From Cristatella mucedo (taxonomy: Eukaryota; Bryozoa; Phylactolaemata; Cristatellidae), in contig WPIO01000016.1 in the NCBI GenBank assembly GCA_009760855.2, positions 1 through 64,000 on the forward strand: a stretch of DNA of 64,000 nucleotides, read 5' to 3'. The notes below the pieces were generated by a model, which did no database searches, was not told the DNA's origin, and saw only the letters and a list, made by a program, of their open reading frames with translations. Every line of letters starts with the position of its first letter. Positions within the stretch are counted from its first letter, which is position 1. A program made the position numbers and the translations under genes. Shown here piece by piece: positions 1-13,224 of the stretch.

Positions 1-195
1 TGCTACCAAGCTCTTGTGAATTGGTCAATCTGCTTGTTGCCATTGGGACTTGGAACTAGGGATAAGGTTATGGTAGTCATTCCTGTAATGGCCTCCTCTA
101 GCCGAGGTGACAGCTGCGAAGCCTTGTTGACGATCGTGTTCGATGATGGATGTTAGCTTGCAGTCGGATTTCAAGTATTTATTTTCCCACCGTAG

Positions 196-288
<93 letters not shown>

Positions 289-297
289 GGAAAGAGG
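196..297. repeat. (GA)n microsatellite
   Basis: This is an almost pure GA dinucleotide run with a few AA interruptions. Open frames across it only encode Arg-Glu or Ser-Leu repeats and are not genes. Confidence 0.97.
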
Positions 298-2700
298 TCC
301 TGTCAGGCCGAACGGCAGGAAGGTTATGGTGGGTACCCTTAGCCCAAGCAGTACAAGGGAAGTGTCCTTTGTCTGCCACTACAAGACGTGTGGTTCAGTT
401 AGGCCTTTACAGGAGAGAGTTGGCCGTACAGCTGGCAAGCAATTGGGTAGCCAGCTGTTGCTATTAGCTCATTTGCAATGTCTAAACGATTTTGGTTAAT
501 CAGTTGGCCTTTACTGCTGCCCTGGGTCCGACCATAAGTGTAAAGTGCTCTTAATTTACGAGATAGGTCTGTTCTCCGTTGCCCACTGAAAGGGAAGTTA
601 TAACCGCAACGGCTATCAGGCGACTATAAATTGACAGATGAGACTAACGATTCAACTGGCCTCTAATAAACTCAAGCCGCATGCTGTGCAAAAAAGGTGT
701 ACGCTTTGAATTTGGGCTAATGGCTTCCATAGTTTGGTTAATCTTCTGAAAACATTGAGCATTGGTAACCGATCGGTTATCTCGATGGGAAAACTAACTA
801 TTCCGGGAAGGTTTTTCCGACCGGCATTAGCCCGAGTGCCATGGTAACAGCACTGTGACTAGTTAGCACTCATGTTACCAGAAGTTCTGGATCAAGTGGT
901 ACGAATACGTTGCAGCTTTGATTATCTGCTTAGGAATTAAGAAGCTGATAGGTTTTGCAACTATATTTCTGGGCAGCCAACCGCCAGCATCTCTAGCATG
1001 GCAGTGATATGCAGCGACATATACATAATATCTTACTCCTGGTCTAAATCTAATGGCAACTCAAAGTAGAGATGAAAGTAAGTCGGATCTGTGAACAGCA
1101 GCTGTCGATGCCCAGCGGTTCCGAGTGCTTCACTTGTCAGTTCTTTTGCTGACAGGAATGCTGCTACGTAAGAACGCTAGGCTGTAAATAGATTCTGGCA
1201 TGCGAAGTCGTTGTTGTACGAGTAAGGCAGCTTCACTAGCTAGCTGCAGGTCCTGACGGCCTCAACTGCAAGCTCGCATAGAGCCTCTTCATATCGCTCA
1301 TGTTGGACGAGCTTTTACGGCAGTTGGCAGCCTATGGGCATGTGATAGAAGCAAAGAGGTGTATTTTATCATATCGTATTTGGTGGTGATCTGTGACTGC
1401 TCCATCCCCGTCGTCTCTTTTCTGCACTAAATTGATGTCTACACTGGTGCAGATGTTTCCCGGATTGCAGAGAAGGTATGTATTTTCTACTAGATGGTCT
1501 CAATATGGCTATTCCTAGCTATTTCTTACCGGTTTATAGTCGAAAGTGCCTGTAGGTGAATCAAAGAAACACCAAGTTGTCATTGACTGAAACACACGGT
1601 AGTAAATAGACATGTAGTCGAGTTCTAGTGGTCATAGGCTAGTTCCTGCCAAACCCGCTCTACTCTGGTCATGCTGCTGAACTAGGGTAAGACGAGCGGC
1701 CATTAGGTTAAACATCTTTAAAATTACGGATGCGCCAACAACAACAGGGGAACTAAACAAGTCTAAAGCGAGAGTCCTAAACAAAGCACACTGTAGGGGC
1801 ACAAGACGATGCAGCAAGCTCGAACAAACGTGTTAGTTGGGGTCAGTCGGCTTCCGCAGTCCTTTCGTTGTACCGACTCCGAGTCAAACAGTATGAGCGT
1901 ACGCCGTCCAAAACCCGGCTGGCTGAGTAACTGCTGGCTAGTCCGAGTCGACAACTACCACAGTCGTAAGCTTCCACCGAAAGATGCCAACACACGGGGG
2001 TCACGAACACGCTACGCAGGGAACGTGGAATAAACAAGTCTCAACCACGAGCGAGCTATCCAGCTCTGCTCGGGCCTTGGGTACTCGTTCCCTTGCGTTC
2101 GTGGCAGCATCGCCGGAGCACGCCTGCCCGAATCCAATTGCATAACTCGGCGAGACCGTGAGCCTCCAACACTACGTCATACTCGGCCAACTTCTCCTAC
2201 CCAAGAGCCCTGGTGACCTCACGTCAATTCACATGCCGTAGGCCCTTGCCGGTTACCCCTACCCTCATTATAGCCGCCCAGTCCCAGCCAACCGAACCAA
2301 AACTGGGTACAGACAGGTGTGACCTGTGCCCTTGGATAGACAAACTGACCGTTATAGCATGACCTAACAGACTGCTGGAGACGGTTGCTGCAGACGGTTG
2401 CTTCAAGGTTCTGGCAGATAGGAACACACAATTCTAGGATTCTGGCCGGCAGGGACGAAATTCAGGGTGGGACCCAACATTGACAATGTGGAATTGTAAT
2501 GCACAGTTCGGTGCATGTTTTCGACCAGAGGTTGTGCAAGCAAGTAGTGCTGAGTGTGTCGTGTTTTGCTTTAGCATAATAATCCAGGCATAATATTCGC
2601 TATCTGATGCATGCATGTCAGATCAAGCTATCTTTCAGTGACTTGTAAAGCACGTAGAAAGATATTTTTTTCATTCCGGGCACTATACAAATATTGTATT
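298..2700. other. Host intergenic DNA, no gene recognised
   Basis: I see only short open frames on both strands, without recognisable domains or splice structure, and no strong repeat. The base composition is balanced, like the rest of the host flank. Small exons could be missed. Confidence 0.5.
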
Positions 2701-2702
2701 GT

Positions 2703-3425
2703 AGTTATGCAATGTAATGTATCTCCGTCTGTAACTCCACAAAGTCATAAAGACCTTGTGGGTATTACGCAGGAGAGTTTTGTATAGCACACTCACAGCC
2801 TAAGCAGCTTTCGGCATGCATTCGGTAGCCAACAGACTTCGTCTCACGAAACAAAGAAAAATTAGGAAGCATAGCGGATTCAGGAGAACAGTTGAGGTAG
2901 TGAGTAGCTTACAAGTAGCAGCTCAGGACCGCTGAAAAGGATGTGCGATAGCCGGCAGTAGAAGAGTAGCTGTCGTTTCGTAAGAATTGTGGAAGCAAGT
3001 TCCACAGTTTAGGACCTGCAGAGCTAAAGCTTCTATCGCCAACGGTCTTTAAGCGGAGGAATGGGACAGCTAATTTATTGTCCACACAGGACCTGAGGGC
3101 ACGAACAGGTTGAAACTGATGCAGCAGCTCAGCTAGGTACGAAGGAGCCAAGCCGTGGCCTGCCTTGTGGGTCTGCGTACGAACTTTGCTCTGTATCCTT
3201 TGCTCAACCGGCAACCAGAATGTCATTGTTAACACGGAGGAGGGCAGTTTCAGTGGAGTGCTGCCTCTTGAACCCTGATTGAAATGTTTCTGGCATTCCA
3301 TTATTTTCAGCATGTTCAACCAGCTGCTTAGCAACAATTTTTTAAGAATCTCTGATAAGAAAGGAAGAAGGGAAACTGGGCGATAGTTTGCTAGGACCTC
3401 TTTGTCTAATCCAGGCTTTTTAAGA
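2703..3425 (-). mobile_element. CR1-A non-LTR retrotransposon fragment, internally deleted
   Basis: On the minus strand this encodes the C-terminal end of a CR1/L2-like reverse transcriptase ORF2, including WLPVEQRIQSK and the usual SFSSAGPKLWN block. Directly before it lies a piece from the start of the RT domain (ANYRPVSLLPFLSE). The two blocks should be hundreds of residues apart, so the middle of the RT is deleted. The 3' end at the low coordinate (TGTAATGTATCTCCGTC) matches copies near 29935 and 39247, which defines the family I call CR1-A. Confidence 0.85.
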
Positions 3426-4299
3426 ATGCAATGAATGGGTATCGTGATTCTATTTTACTGTTCATGTGGATAGAAAGGGTTGCCTCTGAATTTGCAGGCA
3501 AAGAAAAGATGAGCGATTTGAAAACGCAGAACAATCAAAGACAGTGGCACAAATGACAAATGACACAAATGACCGTGACCTTGAGAGCTTGTAGTGGCAA
3601 TAACGAAATATGGTCACTCTCTTTGGCTAGTTTAACAAAGGTTGCCTAGGTGTGAGTTATAAAAAGGAGTAGTAATTTGTGATTAGTATTATATTGTGAG
3701 TGTATGGATGGTGCATTGCTCAAGTCATTGAGCTATGGCTATTGCTGTTCCAGCAGCAGCACCCTAGGTCCAGGGTTTGAAGACTAGAGTTTCAGTGAGT
3801 GCTTGCATCGGCTGGAGCCGAATGAAGCCGTACTGCTTCGATCGAGTGCTTTAGTGCTTGGATCGAGCCGTAGTGCATTTTCATGTAGTAACTGTATCTT
3901 GCTAGTGGAGATGTGTAAATGCACTGACAGTGCTGAAGTCATATGCAGCACTGGTGCACGCACTGTGAGTGTAAGAATGCATGTATGGCCTTGAATGAGT
4001 ACCTTAACCCAGACACAATAAGCTTGAAAAAGCAGACTAAGTCAATGTGGCATGGTATTGGAGGTGAGAGCTTATAATATTTGACAAGGTCACTGGAAAT
4101 CTCCTAAGTTGTGCATTAAGGGACCAGTCTCCTTTGATGACAAATCCCCAAAAGAGCAGGCAATGAGGCCCGTGAATTGGTTGTTTTGATTACTGAGGAC
4201 CAGGAAAGTTTAGCAAAGCTACCTCACTCGAATTGTTCAGCTTTTGATATTGAACTCAGCGCAAAGAATGAGTGAACTTTGTGCAGATATATGTAAAGG

Positions 4300-4612
4300 C
4301 TGAACCTCAGATCCTTTGGAGATTGTGCCTTTAGTTCGTATGTTCCCAAAGCCCAGTATGCATTCTCGCCTTGTGTCACGTCATCTCCTGGCTTGACCAC
4401 ATTCAAAAGGAAACTAAAAACCCACCTATATATCACAGCCTTAAATTGCACGCTTACCGTGTTCATGTCACCCCTAAACATGTTATTCTTGTTTTTTATT
4501 GAGCATGCTACCACAAACCAATCGATTGTGCTTCGTTTGCAGCAAATGCAAATTCCCTTGAAAGAGATTTAGTTCTCTGAGGGTGCTTTATCAAATGTAA
4601 TATTATTCTAAT
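4300..4612 (+). mobile_element. CR1-B 3' end fragment
   Basis: This matches the last ORF2 codons and 3' UTR of the CR1-B family (block CCTTTAGTTCGTATG, then the AAAGAGAT...TTCTCTGAGGG hairpin). It ends at an ATT-rich tail. It lies inside the segmental duplication and has its partner at 53995-54330, so it inserted before the duplication. Confidence 0.8.
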
Positions 4613-4785
4613 AAAAATAAGGCCAAGCATCTAATACATTTTATTGTATGAGCAAGATTTAAGTTAATTTTGTAAAAGGACCTGTCAAGTTGCACAAGTC
4701 TCTCGTCTCATACAGCTTCAGATATCAACACAGACAGCGCTCTGCTGCTGCCTGTATTCACAGAATGCACCGTTCGCTGTAGCAG

Positions 4786-5672
4786 AGCAGCAGCCAGCAC
4801 TGCTGAACTTCGGCCAGGCCTCCAGCAGCTTCCGGAAGCTTTTCCAGTGCTTCGACCTGTCTGTGACTTCAGAGGGGCATCTGCTGCTGGCTGCCATGCA
4901 GCACGGCTTGAAGGAATACAGTCAGATCGGCATAGAGCTGAGCGGCTGGAAACCTGTTAGGCTGAGCGACGGAGAGGAGGACTGTGCCATTGCAGTGCAG
5001 TCCCTGCAGGACGGACGTGCTGCTGTCGGCTTGTACTACTCAGGACTCGTCCTGCTGCTCAGACGCAGCTCTGCTGCTGCTGCTGCTGCAGGCGACTCAC
5101 CGGGAACGTGGCTCGAGGACCGACGTGTCACTTGGCTGCCATGGTCTCCCAGGAAGCTGTCCTCACTCGGCGATCTGCTTGCTGTGACCCAGGTTGGTGG
5201 TCCAGGGCTGCAGCTGCTGCAGCTGAGCTCGGGGCAGCTGCTGCACAGCAGCGAGTACCAGTACGACATACGCAGCGTGGCCCTCACTGCTGCTGCTCTG
5301 GTCACTGCGAGCTGGAGCAAGGTGAAGCTGGACGATGGCAGAGAGCCGGACGTAGTGGACAGCTGCAGCCACCGACGTGACAGACAATGGAGACACGAGC
5401 TGAGCAGCGAGGAGCTAGCGCTGGGCGTCTGTGCTGCAGGCAGCATCGTGTACGTGGCTGTGGTAGGGCAGCAGGGAGACAGGAGCAGGCACTGTGTGAG
5501 GGCGCTCTGTGCTGTGACTGGGCAGGTGCAGCAGCAGGTGCTCTCCTACAGCAGCCACGGACTGCAGCTGCCTCGGTGCCTGTCACTGGGCGGAGGACAG
5601 AGGACCATGCTAGCCGTGCTGGACTGGGACCAGCGGACTGTGAGCGTGTACCCTGCAACAGCTAAGAGCTAA
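4786..5672 (+). CDS. TRIM-like C-terminal domain exon (partial or orphan paralogue)
   Basis: This is an open exon of about 295 codons that aligns along its length with exon 2 of the TRIM gene at 54538-55436. There is no ATG near the start. A polypyrimidine stretch and CAG precede position 4786, and the frame entered there (codon position 2) is the same as in the complete gene, so I start it at the acceptor. The product has repeating motifs of the type LSSLGDLLAVTQ and LQLLQLSSGQLL, suggesting a beta-propeller-like domain. No RING/B-box exon is visible upstream in the window. It may be the 3' end of a gene beginning further left, or a partial duplicate. The frame is intact to a TAA stop, which argues for recent or continuing constraint. 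Confidence 0.7.
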
Positions 5673-5924
5673 GAGCTGGATGTCTGCGACATGCAGCTCT
5701 GGGCCAGCACTGTATGTCACTTCGTTTGACTGATGCCGATGAAGGCATTTACTTACCTTGTAACGTAGCGATGCATTGATAATCCATCAATAAATAATCC
5801 AGGATTCAAGAATCCCCTTGTGATTCAGCGAGTTCCACTCAGACTATTTGTCTCCTCGTACGATAGCGAGCAGCTTCAGCCAGGCAGAGAGCAGCTGCAG
5901 TGGCACCGAGCTGCCAGGGTTAGT

Positions 5925-7556
<1,632 letters not shown>

Positions 7557-7566
7557 AGTAGTAGGT

Positions 7567-7689
7567 GGTTTTTCCGTTTGGCAGGCTCACCCTCGAAGAG
7601 GAGCATTTTTTCATTCGATCTCGCTATTTGCTCGATCTTTTTACAAAATGCTCCTCTTCAAGTGTATGTCTGCCAAAAGGAAAAACCCT
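7567..7689. repeat. Imperfect inverted repeat at the left edge of the Polinton
   Basis: GGTTTTTCCGTTTGGCAG (7567-7584) and GAAGAGGAGCATTTT face AAAATGCTCCTCTTC and CTGCCAAAAGGAAAAACC (7670-7687) across a loop of about 30 bases. The outer arm on the right is the outermost part of the element's left terminal repeat, so the left arm looks like an inverted extra copy of the terminus. Confidence 0.75.
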
Positions 7690-7787
7690 CGACTACTCAA
7701 CAAATGCAGAACATAGTATTACTATATAATGGTAAGCATTTCTGCAAACTCTACTCAACTATATACTATAGTATCATTTATTTAATT
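7675..7787 (+). repeat. Left terminal inverted repeat of the Polinton
   Basis: Shared blocks with the reverse complement of the right end are, in order, CGACTACTCAACA, TTTCTGCAAACT and CTCAACTATATACTATAGTA. The spacer between them has diverged. If the repeat begins at AGGAAAAACCC (7678), it keeps the AG...CT termini usual for Polintons, but similarity continues a few bases outward. Confidence 0.9.
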
Positions 7788-7814
7788 TAAATACAATTTA
7801 TTTCCTTAATATAA

Positions 7815-10800
7815 ATGGCTGAGAAAATTAAATGTTCACGACGCGAGGGTGAATCATGTAATGAGCATGCTAGGAGGCTAGTATCTTCATATGAGGAAAA
7901 GTTTGGAGTTAAACCATCTTTTAATAAGAAATATTGTAGATCTTTTCGAGTTGTTCGCTATTCAGTTTCTGCCGATGTTATAAAATTATTAGTTGAAACT
8001 TTATTAGCACACAAAGTAATAACACCTAGAAAGGGAAAACAGATAGTTTCTTTAGCGAAACAAAACGTCTTCGTAAGATTGATGCTAGTGGTTGGTTTTT
8101 AGGGAGGAAAACTGCTAATGGTAATGAGATTGAATATGAATATGAGGGTTTTAAATTAGAAGATTCAGATGCAATTACTTTCAAAATAAATTGTACTCCA
8201 GGGTTAATTGATGTTATGAATTGTGTTTATTCTTGCATAAACAATGTAAAATTATTCTTGTTATTCATATTAAATTAGAAAATGCAAAGGGTGAAACCAT
8301 GTTTGCTGTATTGAATGGTTCATCACCAACAATTTTGAATAGGGTCTCTCATTTCGGATCAATTTTTGGAAAACATTATGATATAATGAATAAGACTCTT
8401 GATAACTGGAATGAGGGTGGTTCATCTTGTAGGGCTGTTAGCATTGTTAGTGCATATGCAAAGTTTACAAGATATACTCCTCAAATTGGTAGTTCTTACA
8501 TTTACTCTTCCTGATAAATTAAAAAAGAAGAGATGCATCATAAATATTAAGAATACTGAAGATAATTATTGTGCACTGTGGTGTGTTTTAAGAGATTACA
8601 TCCTAGAAATGATCATAAAGAAACAACACATGATTTAAGGAACATATTCCATGAGAAGTATTTAAATATATTACATTTACTAAAAGGATTATTTACATCA
8701 AGTAATGAAGATGATCTAAGGAATAAATTTAGTATTAATAACAGTGTTCCAATTAGAGTTGAAGATATTCCAAAACTTGCTAAACTATTTAATATTACTA
8801 TAAATGTTTATGAATACACTTATTCCTTATTTCCACTAATTGTTAACTCTGAGGAAAGTGAGAATCACGTAGATCTTTTTTTTGTATACTAATCAAGGAA
8901 AATCTCATTAAGCATTGAGAAAAATTGTAATGCTCTATGTAGGACTGAAAAAGGTAGTGGGAGGACTAGATTATTTTGTAAAAGATGTCTTTCAGGGTTT
9001 TATGAGTAAGAAAAATTAGATGAGCATATTATTGATTGTAAGTCAGAACACTGTGGAACGTCTAAAATGAAAATGCCTCACGCAAATAGTATTAAGGATG
9101 GAACTAGAGATTTAGCTATGTTTGGAGATTATAACAAAATGATTAAATCACCATTTGTTGCATATGCCGACTTTGAATGCTCATTAGGATCAATTGATCA
9201 ATCCAGACGAATCAATAAAGGTTCTTTTAACCAACATAAACCTTGCTCAGGTGCATATGTTATTGTAAATCATGAAGGAAAGATAGTATCACATTATACT
9301 TAAACTTTTTTATTTGATTGTGTCGATAAATTCATTATTTCATTACAAAAAATATTTCAAAAAGAATAAAGAGGACCTTAAGAAAGTGCTTAAAAGATAT
9401 AAAATATATGATCAATCATCGATGACAGAAGAAGAGAAAAAAGAATATGATAATGCAAGTGCTTGTTGGATATGTGGGAAATTCTTAGATAAAGAGAAAA
9501 AAGTAGTAGATCACTGCCATTTAACTGGTAAATACAGAGGAGCAGCACGTGGGTCTTGCAACTCAAAACTAAAAATCTCTGTAAATCCTTAAAACTTCCA
9601 GTATACATTCATAATCTTAGAGGGCATGATTCTCATTTAATTGTTAGCTCACTTAATTGTGATCAAGATAAAAAGCAAGTAATTGCTAATAATAAAGAAA
9701 GATTTTTAAGAATTGATTTTGATGATATTGGTTTTAGAGATTCATATCAATTGTTGCAAAGCTCCTTACCTAATGTGATGAAAAATTTATCAAAAGCTGA
9801 GGATAAGTTTGCTGCAATAAGGCAACATTTTAATGAGTTTGAAGGTAAACAATATGATGATAAAAATATAGCATCAATAGCTAGAAAAGAAGTTTATCCT
9901 TATGATTATATGGATTCTTTTGCTCGATTTAAAGAAACGAGATTACCACTAATTGAAAAGTTTTATTCTAGTCTTAGTGGTGATATTTCAAAAGAAGATT
10001 ATGATCATGCGAATAAAGTATGGAGAGCATTTGAAATAAGGAACTTAAAAGAGTATCACAGTTTATATTTAAAGTTAGATGTTTTAGGATTGGCAGATGT
10101 TTTTGAAAGGTTTCGCGAACTAATAATTAAGAGTTATGAAATAGATCCTGCAAAGTTTATAACTACTCTACAATTAACTTGGACTGCAGGCTTAAAACAC
10201 ACTGGTGTTGTTCTTGAATTATTAACCGATTCAGATATGTATTTATTCTTTGAGAAAGGAATACGTGGTGGGATGACACAAGTTTCAAAACGATTTGCTA
10301 AAGCAAATAATCCAAAATGTGTATATTTTGATACTGAGAAATTAACTTCATATCTTTTATATTTTGATGCAACTAATTCATATGGATGGGCAGTGAAACA
10401 GAATTTACCAACTGGTGGTTTTAACTTCTTATCAAAGCAAAAAATAACATTATGGAATGAGAATAAAGATGATATGATTTAGAAATTTAAAACATCATCA
10501 AACAAAGGTTTTGTTTTTGAAGTTGATACGCATTGTCCTAAAGAAAAACATGATTATTTCTCTGATTATCTTTTACTTCCAGAGAACAAGAGAATAACTA
10601 AAGACAAATATTCTAAATATCAAAGGGGATTTAATAGAGGAAGTGATCCAGAACTAGTCGAAAAACCAGTATTAGAATTAGAACCAAAAGAAAATATATT
10701 ATACATTTTCTTAATCTTAAGAATTGTATTGATTTAGGTTAGGAACTAACAAAAATGCATAGAGTATTACAGTTTGAACGGTCTAATTGGTTAAAAAAAT

Positions 10801-11836
10801 ACATTGATAATAATACAGCTCATAAAAATAATGCAAAAAATGATTCTGAAAAGGAATTCTTTAAATTAATAATGCTTCCTTTGGTAAGACAATGGAGAAT
10901 GTTCGTGGAAGGAAAAACGTTGAATCGTTAAATAGAGAATTGAGTGAAGATTTAGTTACAATGAATAAGACCTATAGAAGTCCAAAATTTGTTGATAGAA
11001 AGATATTATCTAATAACATTGTTAGTATAGAAAGTAATACGGAATCAGTAACACTTAATAAACCTATTTATGTCGGATTTTGTCTTATTGATTTGTCAAA
11101 GATGTTGATGCGAAAATTCTAATAACTAACAATGAAGAAAAGATATGACTCAGAAATAAACTTGTTATATACTGATACTGATTCACTTGTTATGGAGATT
11201 TTTACAGAAGATGTTTATAAAGACTTTATTTAATATCCAGAAACGGTAGATCTAAATACTTTTCCTGATGATTATCCATTTTGGAAAGATGAGAAAGCAA
11301 AAAGTATTATAAAAAGTAATAGCAAGGTCGTTGGGAAGTTTAAAGATGAGATAACGGATAAAATTAAAACAGCGACACTAAATGAATGTGTTTTCTTAAG
11401 ATCAAAACTGCATTCTTATACATCTGTAATGATGAAGATATTCTTGATTTAAGATGAAAAATCAATAGGAAAACAAAGTTTGTAAGTGAAATGAATGAAA
11501 GATATAACAAAGAAGGGAAGCAGAGATCTAAATCTAAAATCTAAAAAAGCAAATGGAGTAAATAAAACTGTCGTTGATAAGATTTAAAAAAAATTCAGAT
11601 TTTAAGTTATGTCTTAGTACTACAGTAGATAAATCTTGTGAGCAATCATTGATTAGAAGTGAAAAACCAATAGTGTTAACTGTTAGACATAACAAAGTTG
11701 CACTATCAGCATTCAAATCAAAAAGATATTGGTAAGACTGTGGTTGGTGTAGTTACGCATACGGTCATTACAAGATTGCAAAGGCATTAAGTGAAGGAAC
11801 AAATCCAGGTCATTGTAAAAATTTAATATTAGTATA
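7815..11836 (+). pseudogene. Protein-primed family B DNA polymerase (pPolB), broken
   Basis: The remains run in family order. An N-terminal region ends in the INIKN...CALWCVLR block typical of these polymerases (about 8535-8590). A Cys zinc-finger-like piece lies near 8960-9055, and the exonuclease motif YADFE near 9163-9177. An endonuclease-VII-like HNH insertion (CWICGK...DHCHLTGKYRG) lies at about 9463-9545. Then come palm motif A (YFDATNSYGWA, about 10360), the B-motif block FGKTMENV (about 10880), motif C (YTDTDSL, about 11168) and the C-terminal AYGHYKI block (about 11757). The enzyme would copy the element using a protein primer. At least eight stops or frameshifts make it inactive. 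Where the polymerase proper begins is uncertain; the first about 95 codons (7815-8102) could be a separate small gene. Confidence 0.93.
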
Positions 11837-11837
11837 G

Positions 11838-12053
11838 ATGCCAAAAAGGAAGGGTGAAAATACTAAACCAATACCAGTAAATAAAGCTAGATTTGCAGAT
11901 AAAGGGAAAAAGGAAAGAGATAAAATACGTGTTTATTTTACAAGAGGAAATACAACTATACGACTCAATGGAGAAATTAAATATATATTAAAAAACTTAT
12001 TTTTACTATTATGGGATGGATCCCAAAGAATATTTTCAAGTTTCAGAAATTGA
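11838..12053 (+). CDS. Small basic protein of unknown function
   Basis: This is an open frame of 71 codons starting MPKRKGENTK directly after the polymerase remnant. The start is preceded by AGTATAG, close to the motif seen before other viral genes. The product is rich in Lys and Arg and could bind DNA, but I recognise no family. The last about 12 codons overlap the start of the next gene, so the original end may have been slightly earlier. Confidence 0.5.
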   Translation: MPKRKGENTKPIPVNKARFADKGKKERDKIRVYFTRGNTTIRLNGEIKYILKNLFLLLWDGSQRIFSSFRN

Positions 12054-12393
12054 AATAACTAGTTCTGATAGTGAATCCGAATATTCAGAAGACTCAATCG
12101 ATGATCCTGACTACGATCCAGAAATGGAAACTGAATTAGAATCTGAATCTTACGAGTCTGAAGAGTCTTCATATATTGATACTGAATCTGAATCAGAAGT
12201 AGATTTAGAAGAATTTCTATTTGATAAGCATATAGAAGAACTTAGTGAGAATGAAATTAAATCATATAAAAATGTTCTTCATGAAAAGATATGTGCTGCA
12301 GATAAATCTGAAGGAGAAGAGATTAAATTTCAATTAAATAAAATTATCTTTTCATATATAGAAAATGGCTGTATCAAGAATTTTAAGTTGTGA
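12016..12393 (+). CDS. Highly acidic protein of unknown function
   Basis: This is an intact frame of 125 codons. Residues about 10-75 are dominated by Ser, Glu and Asp with repeated SESE-like runs (SSDSESEYSEDS). The C-terminal third is more ordered, with helix-forming EIKSYKNVLHEKI. Acidic proteins of this kind in DNA viruses often act as DNA mimics, histone binders or transactivators; that is a comparison, not an assignment. The frame has survived while neighbours have not, possibly by chance because it is short. Its end overlaps the start of the next gene by 29 bases. Confidence 0.55.
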   Translation: MDPKEYFQVSEIEITSSDSESEYSEDSIDDPDYDPEMETELESESYESEESSYIDTESESEVDLEEFLFDKHIEELSENEIKSYKNVLHEKICAADKSEGEEIKFQLNKIIFSYIENGCIKNFKL

Positions 12394-12640
12394 ACAATCT
12401 CGAGAAATGGCAACAAAGATCTGCCTTCAAAAGCTTTAAGGACAACATCAACGAATAGTTAAACATTCACTTGATAAACTTATTTCGGATATTGATAGTT
12501 CATATATTAGTATTCTTATTGAGATCTGTAATATTTGTGATATACTTATGGAAAGTCGTGGTAAGATAAATGAGATGCCTGAAGAGGTAAATAAAACATC
12601 TGAAACCCCAAAAACAAAACCAGGTGTACAAATTCTATAA
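12365..12640 (+). pseudogene. Small unknown protein with one internal stop
   Basis: The ATG at 12365 directly follows TATATAGAAA, the start-associated motif found repeatedly in this element. The frame runs 92 codons to TAA at 12638-12640 with a single TAA at 12437-12439, followed by the Gln-rich GQHQRIVKH. The product would be a mostly helical protein of about 91 residues. No family is recognised. It was too short and interrupted to appear as a single open frame. Confidence 0.5.
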
Positions 12641-12692
12641 TCTTAATCTTTAAATCTGTGTGCATGTAATTTTTTTATTATTATATAGGAAA

Positions 12693-13188
12693 ATGGCTGA
12701 AATTAACTGACCCAATACTTGCAACTACAGCTGTTGCACTTAAATCTTATATTGACCACCTTTTTAAATCAAGAATGACAGCATATGATGAACAACAACT
12801 CAATTCTGATATTTCAGTTATGACTATTACATCTGTTAAGAAATTATATCTTGATGAAGCAGATATTGAAGCACAAAAGATTATTAGTGCTGTGCAAACA
12901 GATGTTCTATCAGGTCTTGAGACAAGAGTTAGATCTAAGGTTGATGCTCTTCTTGATGATCCTAATGAAAATGCAGGTTACACGACTTGGATCGCAACGC
13001 AACTTCCAACTCTATCTACCGTTTTCTTTGGTTTATCTGTAGTTAAGCGTGACGTCGCTTGAATTGTTAAAGATGAGTGTTATGCAGTTCTTCCTGATAT
13101 TTCCGATGGTATGAGTGCTAAACAAAAAGCCACAGCAGCAGCACTAGTAGCACAAGAACAACCACAACCTGACCCAAGCAATGTTTAA
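12693..13188 (+). pseudogene. Unknown Polinton protein, about 165 aa, broken
   Basis: The ATG at 12693 sits right behind TATATAGGAAA. A frameshift after about six codons leads into the frame used by LKSYIDHLFKSRMTAYDE and onward. A TGA at 13060-13062 breaks it again, and the end is TAA at 13186-13188. The middle (about 12780-12960) is predicted helical, and the C-terminus is Ala/Gln/Pro-rich (AALVAQEQPQPDPS). No known domain is seen. Its place next to 13225-13614 suggests a small operon-like cluster of accessory or virion genes. Confidence 0.5.
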
Positions 13189-13224
13189 TCAATTTAAATA
13201 AGAAAATAAATAAATATATAGAAA

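Larger units (their letters stand above)
3435..5840 (+). repeat. Segmental duplication, copy 1 (partner 53165-55700)
   Basis: Long stretches read almost the same as 53165-55700 in the same order and orientation. They start near TCGTGATTCTATTTTACTGT, run through a CR1-B 3' end, and include the TRIM-like C-terminal exon and its 3' flank. The copies differ by many substitutions and small indels, so the duplication is not recent. In the partner the left part is intron of the TRIM gene, so this copy is probably intron plus last exon without a first exon. Confidence 0.88.

Noticed and set aside
143-499. 118- and 105-codon frames over the (GA)n tract
   Set aside because: They are Arg-Glu repeat translations of a microsatellite with no flanking domain.
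5036-5665. Several other-frame open readings over the TRIM-like exon
   Set aside because: They are shadows caused by GC-rich GCAGCT/GCTGCT codons; the plus frame conserved with 54538-55436 is the real one.
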